A stretch of DNA of 64,000 nucleotides. Source: Ignavibacteriota bacterium. Lineage in GTDB: Bacteria; Bacteroidota; Ignavibacteria; SZUA-365. Shown here one piece after another: positions 16,332 to 24,144 of the stretch. The DNA lies in NCBI GenBank assembly GCA_016218045.1, contig JACRFB010000006.1, positions 29,080 to 93,079 on the forward strand, in the 5' to 3' direction. A program made the position numbers and the translations under genes. Within the stretch, counting starts at the first letter, position 1. Every line of letters starts with the position of its first letter. The notes under the pieces were generated by a model that made no database searches, had not been told where the DNA came from, and saw nothing but the letters and a program-made list of their open reading frames with translations.

Positions 16332-18563
16332 CTACTCGTCGGTGTCGTCGTCGCGGCCGTTGCTCTTCGCGGCGCGGTACGCGGCGTCTGTGATCTTGAT
16401 GAAATGCTCCATGACGTTGAGCGGTGCGCCTTCGCGCGGCACCGACAGGACGTAACTCCCGTCCTCGAGCAATTCGTACGCCTCGGTGCGCGGATCGAGG
16501 TACGGTGGAAGAATCGATTCCAGAATGCGGCGGACGACGTCTTCGTCCTCGACCCGTGTCATGACCTCGACGCGGCGGTTCAGGTTGCGCGGCATCCAGT
16601 CGGCGCTCGAGATGTACACCTCGCACTCATTGTCCTCGCCGAACACAAACACGCGGCTGTGCTCGAGGAAACGTCCGATAATGCTGCGCACGCGGATGTT
16701 TTCCGACACGCCGGGAAGTCCGGGACGCAGGCAGCATATGCCGCGCACCGCGAGATCGATCGACACGCCCGCCTGCGAGGCGCGGTACAGCGCGCGGATA
16801 ATCTGCGAGTCGACCAGGGCGTTGAGTTTGGCGATGATGCGGCCCCGCCCCCCCTCGCGCTGTTTCTCGGCTTCACGCTGTATGAGGCCCAGCAGCTTCT
16901 GGCGCATCGAGATCGGCGCGACGACGATCTTGTTCCATTCGGACTGGTGGGAATATCCCGTGAGATAATTGAAAAGGCCCGAGGCCTCGTAGCCGATGTC
17001 CTCCCTGCAGGTGAGCAGGCCGAAATCGGTATACAGTTTTGCTGTGCTTTCGTTGTAATTGCCTGTGCTGAAATGTGCGTAGGTGCGCAGGCCCTTTTTC
17101 TCCTTGCGCACGACGATGGCGACCTTGCAGTGTGTCTTGAGGCCCATGATTCCATACACCACATGCACGCCCGCGTGTTCGAGCGCGCGCGCCCAGATGA
17201 TGTTGTTCTCCTCGTCGAAACGCGCCTTTAATTCCACAAAGGCCGTCACCTGCTTGCCGTTTTCGGCCGCGCGCGCAAGCGCCTTCACGATGGCCGATTC
17301 TCCGCCTCCCGCGCGGTAGAGCGTCTGTTTGATCGCGAGCACGCGGGGGTCGTCGGCGGCCTCCTCGATAAATTCCACCACCGGTGTGAATGAATCGTAG
17401 GGGTGGTGCAGGAAGATGTCGCGCGCCTTGATCGCGTCGAAGATGTTCGGATCGTTGCGAAGCTGCGGCACGGGACGGGGCGCGTGCGTGCGGTCCTTCA
17501 GGTGCCGCTTTGGCAGCTTGATCAGGTCCATAAAATCCGCGAGGTTCATCGGCCCCTCGATCGTGTACACGTCGCGTTCCGCCACGTGCATCGCGCGCAT
17601 CAGCAGCTTGCGCTGCTTCTTGGGCATGCGATGATCGACTTCGAGACGCACAACGGCGCCCCAGCGTCGGCGCCGCACCTGCTCCTCGATGGTCTTGAGG
17701 AGGTCCGACGCCTCGTCGTCCGCGATCTCGAGATCGGCGTTGCGCGTGACACGGAAACGATGCCACTGCTTCACCTGCAGGCCCGGGAACAGGGCGTCGG
17801 CGTTGGCCGCGATGATTTCGCCCAGAAGCACGAAATGTTCGCCCTTTTTGTAGGTCGGAATCGACACGAGCCGCGAGATGATGGGCGGCACCTGCACCAC
17901 GGCGATGCGCTCGTCGCCCGTCACGGGATCGCCGATCGTCATCAGGAGGTTCAGGGATCTGTTCAACAGATGCGGGAAGGGATGTCCGGGATCGATGGCC
18001 AGCGGCGTGAGAACGGGGAACACATCATCGTAGAAATACTGCTCGCACCAGTGGCGCGCATGCTCGTCGAGCTGTTCGCGGGAATGGATGAACACGTTCT
18101 CGGCTTCGAGGCCGGGCACGATGTCGCGGAGGAAACAGTCCGACATCGCCTTCATCATGCGTGTAACCCGGGAGTGGATCTCGTCGAGCGTTTCCTCGGG
18201 AGTCATGCCGTCGGGCGGCACGTCGGGCACGCCGAGCGCAAGCTGATCCTGCAATCCCGCCACACGGATCATAAAAAATTCGTCGAGGTTCGACGAGGTG
18301 ATCGCCAGGAACTTCAGGCGTTCCAGCAGCGGCACGTCGGGATCGAGCGCCTCGTTCAGCACGCGCGTGTTAAAATCGATCCAACTCAATTCGCGATTAA
18401 AGTACAACGAGGAATCGTACAGGTTCACCGCCTGTATCCCCTGCTCCGCCACGACGCGGATCCCTTCGTGATCCGCCTCGCCGGGCAGCACCGCATCGTA
18501 CGCCGCATCCTGCTGCTTGGCGTACATGTGATGGATGTTTGTCGTGTTTACTGAATCAGGCAT
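16332..18563 (-). CDS. ppk1: Polyphosphate kinase 1
   Basis: 743 residues, slightly longer than usual because of about 45 residues before the conserved start (YFNRELSWIDFNTRVLNEA). The N domain, head domain and both catalytic phospholipase-D-like domains are present. The autophosphorylated His sits in GLKTHCKVAIVVR and the second conserved His region in YHTHFSTGNYNE-like TYAHFSTGNYNESTAKLYTD. RSIIGRFLEHSR is also typical. The enzyme builds polyphosphate from ATP at the membrane. It is transcribed away from lpxC-fabZ, with a repeat island in the promoter region between. Confidence 0.96.
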   Translation of the reverse strand: MPDSVNTTNIHHMYAKQQDAAYDAVLPGEADHEGIRVVAEQGIQAVNLYDSSLYFNRELSWIDFNTRVLNEALDPDVPLLERLKFLAITSSNLDEFFMIRVAGLQDQLALGVPDVPPDGMTPEETLDEIHSRVTRMMKAMSDCFLRDIVPGLEAENVFIHSREQLDEHARHWCEQYFYDDVFPVLTPLAIDPGHPFPHLLNRSLNLLMTIGDPVTGDERIAVVQVPPIISRLVSIPTYKKGEHFVLLGEIIAANADALFPGLQVKQWHRFRVTRNADLEIADDEASDLLKTIEEQVRRRRWGAVVRLEVDHRMPKKQRKLLMRAMHVAERDVYTIEGPMNLADFMDLIKLPKRHLKDRTHAPRPVPQLRNDPNIFDAIKARDIFLHHPYDSFTPVVEFIEEAADDPRVLAIKQTLYRAGGGESAIVKALARAAENGKQVTAFVELKARFDEENNIIWARALEHAGVHVVYGIMGLKTHCKVAIVVRKEKKGLRTYAHFSTGNYNESTAKLYTDFGLLTCREDIGYEASGLFNYLTGYSHQSEWNKIVVAPISMRQKLLGLIQREAEKQREGGRGRIIAKLNALVDSQIIRALYRASQAGVSIDLAVRGICCLRPGLPGVSENIRVRSIIGRFLEHSRVFVFGEDNECEVYISSADWMPRNLNRRVEVMTRVEDEDVVRRILESILPPYLDPRTEAYELLEDGSYVLSVPREGAPLNVMEHFIKITDAAYRAAKSNGRDDDTDE

Positions 18564-18630
18564 CGGTCCACCGCGAAATACTGTGTCCTGAAAGATACGC
18601 AGATTTTGTGAGCGGAGTGTGAGGGACTGG

Positions 18631-18818
18631 TAGATGGGTAGATGGTAGTTGGTAGTTGGTAGATGGTAGTTGGTAGGAAATGAATTGGTATTGGGCGGCG
18701 TAAGGAGACAGGATACAGGAGACAGGAGACACGGATCGAATCAGCTCCTGTCTCCTTACTCCTGTCTCCTCACCCGGTCGGACCAGATCGATCTACCCTC
18801 TACCATCTACCATCTACT
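18631..18818. repeat. Heptamer repeat island with nested inverted arms
   Basis: The left outer part has six units of TAGATGG/TAGTTGG (18631-18673). The right outer part has CTACCCT/CTACCAT units (18793-18818), the complement of the left. Between them, 18703-18728 and 18745-18770 form 26-base inverted arms (AGGAGACAGGA...GGAGACAGGAG) with 23 matches, around a 16-base loop. The whole unit could fold into one long hairpin. It occupies the divergent region between ppk1 and lpxC-fabZ and shares sequence with the island at 36.7-37.0 kb. Confidence 0.9.
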
Positions 18819-18823
18819 CGGCT

Positions 18824-18851
18824 TTGTATTCCTCCACATTTCCGCTATTTT
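18824..18851 (+). promoter_or_regulatory. Possible promoter of lpxC-fabZ
   Basis: TTGTAT, 16 bases, TATTTT, just after the repeat island and about 38 bases before the ATG, which has its own CGGAG ribosome site. Boxes are moderate. Confidence 0.35.
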
Positions 18852-18889
18852 TACATGATACGTCAAAACTGAAGCAAAAACGGAGATAC

Positions 18890-20284
18890 ATGCTCGTACA
18901 ACAGCGGACAATCAAAGAAAGCGCGTCGTTTTCGGGCACCGGACTCCACACCGGCGCGATGACCACGCTGACATTCCGGCCCGCGCCGGAGAATTACGGC
19001 ATCCGTTTCATCCGCACGGATCTCGGAGGAAATCCTGAGATCCCCGCCCTCGTCGATTACGTCGTCGACGTGTCGCGTGGCACGACGCTCGGACATGGCG
19101 ACATCAAGGTGTACACCGTCGAGCATGTGCTCGCCGCCGTCGCGGGACTGCAGATCGACAATCTCGTCATTGAACTCGACGGCATCGAGCCGCCGCTCGG
19201 CGACGGCAGCGCGCATCCCTTTGTCGAGGCGCTGCTCCGCGCGGGTGTCGTCGACCAGTCCGCCCCGAAAGATTATCTGATCATCGACAAGACCATTCAG
19301 TACTCGAACGCCGAGAAGGAAATCGACATCGTCGCGCTTCCGCTCGACGACTTCCGCGTCACGGTGATGGTCGATTACAAGAATCCGGCACTCGGCAGCC
19401 AGCACACGGGGCTCTTCAATCTCGAACAGGAATTTGTGTCGCAGTTCGCGTCGTCACGCACCTTCTGCTTCCTGACCGAGGTCGAAATGCTGCACGACGC
19501 GGGTCTGATCAAGGGCGGCACGCTCGACAGCGCCGTGGTGATCGTGGACCGCGAACTCGACGCGCAGCAGTTGAAACTCCTGCAGAAAAAATTGTCGATC
19601 GACGAGACCATTCACCTGAACGACCACGGATTCCTGAACGACATCACGCTGCGCTATCGCAACGAACCCGCGCGGCACAAACTGCTGGATCTCATCGGCG
19701 ACCTGTCCCTCGTGGGTGTGCCGTTGAAGGCGCAGATCCTCGCGGCGCGGCCCGGTCACGCGAGCAACGTCGAATTCGCGCGCATGATCCGCAAGCTCTA
19801 CCTCGAGAAACGTCTCGTGAAAAAGTACCAGGTGGCCAAAAAGGAGGGCATCGTCTACGATATCCAGGCCATCATGGAGATACTGCCGCACAGATATCCG
19901 TTCCTGCTCGTCGACAGGGTCATCAGTCTCGAGATCGAGAAGAAGATCGTGGGCATCAAGAACGTGTCGATGAACGAACCCTTCTTTCAGGGACATTTCC
20001 CCGGACGCCCGGTCATGCCCGGCGTGCTTATCATCGAAGCCATGGCGCAGTGCGGCGGCATCCTGCTGCTGAACAGCATCGAGGATATCAAAACGAAACT
20101 TGCGTTCTTCTCCACCATCGACAAGGCGAAATTCCGCCGGCCCGTGCTTCCCGGCGACCAGATCGTCCTCGAGGTCGAGCAGGTTCAGCGCCGCCGCAAC
20201 ATTCTGCACATGCGCGGCCGTGCCTTCGTCGACGGCCAGCTCGTGGCCGAGGCCGAGATGATGGCCGCCGTCGTCGACCGCTGA
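18890..20284 (+). CDS. lpxC/fabZ: Bifunctional UDP-3-O-acyl-GlcNAc deacetylase / 3-hydroxyacyl-ACP dehydratase (LpxC-FabZ)
   Basis: 464 residues; ATG at 18890 follows CGGAG. The LpxC half (1-310) shows the Zn ligand regions VEHVLAAVAGLQIDNLVIELDG and HKLLDLIGDLSLVG, with the catalytic E/D and H residues there. The FabZ half (about 325-464) has ILPHRYPFLLVDRV and the catalytic HFPGRPVMPGVLIIEAMAQ. The fusion is typical of Bacteroidota and Chlorobiota. LpxC commits UDP-acyl-GlcNAc to lipid A, and FabZ feeds phospholipid fatty acids, so fusion may balance the two. Confidence 0.97.
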   Translation: MLVQQRTIKESASFSGTGLHTGAMTTLTFRPAPENYGIRFIRTDLGGNPEIPALVDYVVDVSRGTTLGHGDIKVYTVEHVLAAVAGLQIDNLVIELDGIEPPLGDGSAHPFVEALLRAGVVDQSAPKDYLIIDKTIQYSNAEKEIDIVALPLDDFRVTVMVDYKNPALGSQHTGLFNLEQEFVSQFASSRTFCFLTEVEMLHDAGLIKGGTLDSAVVIVDRELDAQQLKLLQKKLSIDETIHLNDHGFLNDITLRYRNEPARHKLLDLIGDLSLVGVPLKAQILAARPGHASNVEFARMIRKLYLEKRLVKKYQVAKKEGIVYDIQAIMEILPHRYPFLLVDRVISLEIEKKIVGIKNVSMNEPFFQGHFPGRPVMPGVLIIEAMAQCGGILLLNSIEDIKTKLAFFSTIDKAKFRRPVLPGDQIVLEVEQVQRRRNILHMRGRAFVDGQLVAEAEMMAAVVDR

Positions 20285-20345
20285 GACAGCGGCGGAAATC
20301 GCCCCTGCGCACCACTCCCATCCGCAAACACCCGCCTGAAGACAC

Positions 20346-21128
20346 ATGCCACAGATTCATCCGACTGCCATCGTCAATTCCTCCGCACAACTCGCCGACG
20401 ACGTGATCGTCGGCCCTTTCACCATCATCGAAGCCGACGTCCGCATCGGCGCGGGCACCACGCTCGGCGCACATGTCTTCGTCGATAACGGCGCGCGCAT
20501 CGGCGCCAACGTGAAGATCCATCAGGGCGCGGTGATCGCGACGCCGCCGCAGGATCTCAAATACCGCGGCGAACCGACCGAAATGTTTGTGGGCGACAAC
20601 ACCGAGATCCGCGAGTACTGCACGCTGAACCGCGGCACCATCAACACGCGCAGATCGTCGGTCGGTAAAAACTGTTTCCTCATGGCGTACGCGCACGTGG
20701 CGCACGACTGCACCGTCGGCGATCACGTGATCCTGGCCAACGGCGCTATGCTCGGCGGACACACGGTGCTCGGCGACTGGGTCATTGTCGGAGGATTGAC
20801 CGGAGTCCACCAATTCGCGCACATCGGCGCGCATGCCATGGTGGGTGGCGTCTCGAAGGTTGTGAAGGACGTGCCGCCGTACTGCCTCGCCGGCAGACTG
20901 CCCGCGCGTTTCGAAGGCCTGAACTCGATCGGGCTGCGCCGCCGCGGTTTCTCGCGCGAGACCATCGACGCGCTCGACGCGGCCTACCGCGCTCTGTACA
21001 ACCAGGGAATGAACGTGTCGCAGGCCGTGGAATACATCGGTCGCAATGTGCCGATGATTGCCGAGGTCCGCTCGCTCCTCGAATTTATCGCCGCCAGTTC
21101 GCGCGGCATCATCCGCGCCGGCGGCTGA
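20346..21128 (+). CDS. lpxA: UDP-N-acetylglucosamine acyltransferase (LpxA)
   Basis: 260 residues, normal length. Left-handed beta-helix hexapeptides run through the first 190 residues (for example IGPFTIIEADVRIGAGTTLGAHV as VGPFTIIEADVRIG). The catalytic His lies in AYAHVAHDCTVGDHVILANGA, and the C-terminal helical part begins at GLNSIGLRRRGF. It transfers an R-3-hydroxyacyl chain to UDP-GlcNAc, the first lipid A step, and lies 61 bases after lpxC-fabZ in the same operon. Confidence 0.95.
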   Translation: MPQIHPTAIVNSSAQLADDVIVGPFTIIEADVRIGAGTTLGAHVFVDNGARIGANVKIHQGAVIATPPQDLKYRGEPTEMFVGDNTEIREYCTLNRGTINTRRSSVGKNCFLMAYAHVAHDCTVGDHVILANGAMLGGHTVLGDWVIVGGLTGVHQFAHIGAHAMVGGVSKVVKDVPPYCLAGRLPARFEGLNSIGLRRRGFSRETIDALDAAYRALYNQGMNVSQAVEYIGRNVPMIAEVRSLLEFIAASSRGIIRAGG

Positions 21129-21151
21129 GCCGGCGCCCCATCCGGATTTCC

Positions 21152-22147
21152 ATGACCAACGCACCTCTCCGCATCGGCGTGATCGGCCTGGGCCACCTCG
21201 GCTCGCTGCACGCGAAAATGCTCTCACAGTCCCGCAACGCCGTCCTCTCGGCCCTCTTCGACACCGACGCGGCCAAGCGCGAGACCGTCTCCACGCAACT
21301 CGGCGCGCCCGCGGTCGATTCGATCGACGCCCTCTTCGACGCGGTCGACGCCGTCTCCATCGCCACTCCCACCACCACGCATTTCGAGATCGCCTCGCGC
21401 GCGATCGAGCGCGGACTGCACGTCTTCATCGAGAAGCCCGTGACAAAGACGGTGGAGGAGGCGCGTGCCTTGAATTCCCTGGCCGCGCAACACGGGCGCC
21501 TGATCCAGGTCGGCCACATCGAGCGCTTCAATCCCGCCATCGTGGCGCTCGACAACCACGCCCTCGCGCCGCTCTTTGTCGAGTCGCATCGTCTGGCACA
21601 ATTTAATCCGCGCGGCACCGACGTCGCGGTGGTGCTTGATCTGATGATACACGACATCGACATCATCCTCTCGCTCGTGAAAAGCGAGGTGACCGACATC
21701 GACGCCAGCGGCGTCGCCGTCGTGTCGGGCTCGGCCGACATCGCCAACGCGCGGCTCAAATTCGCAAACGGCTGTGTGGCGAACATCACGGCGAGCCGCA
21801 TCTCGCAGAGCCGCATGCGCAAGATGCGCCTCTTCCAGCGCGACGCGTACATCTCGATCGATTTCCTGCAGGGCACGTCCGGTGTGTTCCGCCTCGTCGA
21901 TGCCGACGCCGCGGGTGTCGTTCCTACGCCGATGCTGGGCCAGATCGAACAGGGATCGGTAAAACGCACGATCATCTTCGAGCAGCCGCCCGCTCCGGCC
22001 AACCACAATCCCCTCGCCTACGAATTGCAGTTGTTTGTGGATGCCGCCCTTGGCGGCGCCCCGCCCGTGGTCGACGGACTCGCAGGCCAGCAGGCGCTCG
22101 AGGTTGCGGAACGCATCGTGGCGATGATAGGCGACGCGCGGCCGTGA
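21152..22147 (+). CDS. Gfo/Idh/MocA-family NAD(P)-dependent oxidoreductase
   Basis: 331 residues. N-terminal Rossmann motif IGVIGLGHLGSLHAKML, then the family motif FIEKPVTKTVEEA with the catalytic Lys of EKP, then VGHIERFNPAI. The location directly after lpxA recalls GnnA, which oxidises UDP-GlcNAc on the way to UDP-GlcNAc3N for amide-linked lipid A. However, the partner aminotransferase GnnB is not in the window, so that assignment is only a possibility. The stop overlaps the ispE start (GTGA). Confidence 0.85.
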   Translation: MTNAPLRIGVIGLGHLGSLHAKMLSQSRNAVLSALFDTDAAKRETVSTQLGAPAVDSIDALFDAVDAVSIATPTTTHFEIASRAIERGLHVFIEKPVTKTVEEARALNSLAAQHGRLIQVGHIERFNPAIVALDNHALAPLFVESHRLAQFNPRGTDVAVVLDLMIHDIDIILSLVKSEVTDIDASGVAVVSGSADIANARLKFANGCVANITASRISQSRMRKMRLFQRDAYISIDFLQGTSGVFRLVDADAAGVVPTPMLGQIEQGSVKRTIIFEQPPAPANHNPLAYELQLFVDAALGGAPPVVDGLAGQQALEVAERIVAMIGDARP

Positions 22148-22989
22148 CCGTCTCGAGTCACGCCAAAATCAATCTCGGCCTGCACATCCTCCGGAAACGG
22201 GAGGATGGATATCACGACATCGACACGGTGTTTCATCGCATCGGCATGGCCGACCGCGTGACGCTGCGCCGCGTGGAACGCGGCATACGCTGCCTCTGTT
22301 CCGATCCCGCGATTCCGACCGACGAGCGCAACCTCTGCGTCCGCGCGGCGCGCGCCCTGCTCGACGCGACGGGAAACGACGCGGGCGTGGTGATAGATCT
22401 CGAAAAGACCATCCCCGCGGGCGCGGGGCTGGGCGGGGGCAGTTCCAATGCCGCGGCGGTGCTGCGCGCGCTTCCCTCCCTGCTCTCGATCGACATCGCG
22501 GAGGACGATCTTTTCCGTATCGCCGCCGGACTCGGATCGGACATCCCGTACTTCCTGCACCCCGGCAGCGCACATGCCACGGGCCGCGGCGAGCGCCTCT
22601 CGTACTTCATGCTCGAGGTCCCGTACTGGATTCTTGTCACGGTCCCCCCCGTCCACGTCTCCACCGCGTGGGCCTATGGCGCGTTCACCGTCGACCCCTC
22701 GCTGCCGGTGCGGAATATTCGGACTCTCTTGTCCGATAATATCCACAACGCCCGCGCGCTGGTGAACACGCTGCGAAACGACTTCGAACCCGTCGTGTTC
22801 GCCGCATACGAGGAGGTGATGCGGACGAAGGAGATACTGGTGCGCACCGGAGCCGATTTTGCGCTGATGAGTGGGAGCGGCGCCGCGGTGTTCGGCCTTT
22901 TTGCCGACGAGGCCTATGCGCGCGAGGCGGCGGACTTCTTCGCAAAACGCCACCCGGTGTCCCTGACTCCGCCGGGACACACGTTCTGA
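22144..22989 (+). CDS. ispE: 4-diphosphocytidyl-2-C-methyl-D-erythritol kinase
   Basis: 281 residues with a GTG start overlapping the previous stop. GHMP-kinase motifs are present: SHAKINLGLHILRKREDGYHDI (Lys and Asp for substrate), the ATP loop PAGAGLGGGSSNAAAVLRAL, and the C-terminal MSGSGAAVFGLF. It phosphorylates CDP-ME in the MEP pathway to isoprenoid precursors, so this organism uses the MEP route. The gene sits at the end of the lpx cluster, probably for undecaprenyl supply, though this link is positional. Confidence 0.95.
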   Translation: MTVSSHAKINLGLHILRKREDGYHDIDTVFHRIGMADRVTLRRVERGIRCLCSDPAIPTDERNLCVRAARALLDATGNDAGVVIDLEKTIPAGAGLGGGSSNAAAVLRALPSLLSIDIAEDDLFRIAAGLGSDIPYFLHPGSAHATGRGERLSYFMLEVPYWILVTVPPVHVSTAWAYGAFTVDPSLPVRNIRTLLSDNIHNARALVNTLRNDFEPVVFAAYEEVMRTKEILVRTGADFALMSGSGAAVFGLFADEAYAREAADFFAKRHPVSLTPPGHTF

Positions 22990-23125
22990 CCGCGAAGCGG
23001 CGCCCTTTCGGCTTGTGCGTGGCGGCGGCCGAACGTACTTTCATTTCTCCACGAGCGGCCATGTCAGGATTCGCCGCCGCCGGAAGTCGTTGACACAACG
23101 TTCCCCGATCATTCACGAGCATTCC

Positions 23126-24136
23126 ATGACCCCGTCCCTTGCACGCGCCGCACTCCTCGCCCTCGCCTGTGCCGCCCTCATAGGCGGTTGCACGCCCGAT
23201 GACGACAACCCTCACGTGCGGCACTATAATAATCCCGCCTGGACATCGGACGGATCGGTCATTGTTGCCGGCTACGCGGACTACTCACTGCTGGATGGGG
23301 TGAACGGCGGACCCGCGGGCGCGCCGAACCTCGTGGTGCACACCGTGGCGACGGGCGCCGAAAACCCCGTCCGTCTCGACGGGTTCTCGCATGAGGACAG
23401 GTTCTGGCTCGTTCCGCGCACAAACATGCTCGCAACGGCAAACGGGCCGGTGCGCTTCTTCCGCTTCGACGGCTCATTCCTTGGCAGCTTCATACACACG
23501 GCGACGGGCACGGCGCCCACACACCTGGCCTTCGATACCACCGGCACAAGCTACCTGTGGGGGTACAGCACCGGGAGCCGCATCGTTATCGGACAGAACA
23601 CCTTCGGTAACGAACCATGGAATCCCACACGCTCGACCGTCCTGCTCGACACCGCGCTGGGCACCCGTCTGCTCGATATTGTCTGGATCTCCCCCACGAC
23701 ATACGCGATACACATGTCGGACGGGGCGGTGCCCGTGTTCGGTACCGACGGTGATCTCATCGCGCAGTTTCAACTCCGCCCGCGCAAGGACGAGGACGTC
23801 CATCACACGCGTCTGCACGTGTCGGACGAGCCGTCGCGCCGGCAGCTCTATGCTTTGGACGACAGCGGCATCGTCGCGTTCGACATCACACGTGTTGCGA
23901 CGCGCCTGATCGTCAAAGGCACGGTGATCAATCTCTCGGTTTCGAACAGTTCCCAATTCATTCTTTTCGAGACACGGACAGGCGATTCCTGGCTGGCAAC
24001 CAAGGAGGGTTCGCCGTTGACCCGCTATCCCCAGCACATCATGGGTGCATTCTCGGCGAATGGAAAATCGATCGCGGCCGTGTCACGCCTCAGCGTCTAC
24101 CGGGATTCGCTCTCGATATCCACGTTCCTGCGCTGA
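23126..24136 (+). CDS. Lipoprotein of unknown function
   Basis: 336 residues from the ATG at 23126, chosen because it starts a lipoprotein signal (ALLALACAALIGGC, lipobox IGGC). The body is rich in short beta strands and repeats of the type found in WD-like/NHL propellers (PAWTSDGSVIVAGYADYSLL, FSANGKSIAAVSRL), so a propeller is possible. No catalytic motif is recognised. It ends 8 bases from the convergent metallopeptidase gene. Confidence 0.7.
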   Translation: MTPSLARAALLALACAALIGGCTPDDDNPHVRHYNNPAWTSDGSVIVAGYADYSLLDGVNGGPAGAPNLVVHTVATGAENPVRLDGFSHEDRFWLVPRTNMLATANGPVRFFRFDGSFLGSFIHTATGTAPTHLAFDTTGTSYLWGYSTGSRIVIGQNTFGNEPWNPTRSTVLLDTALGTRLLDIVWISPTTYAIHMSDGAVPVFGTDGDLIAQFQLRPRKDEDVHHTRLHVSDEPSRRQLYALDDSGIVAFDITRVATRLIVKGTVINLSVSNSSQFILFETRTGDSWLATKEGSPLTRYPQHIMGAFSANGKSIAAVSRLSVYRDSLSISTFLR

Positions 24137-24144
24137 TCGACAGA

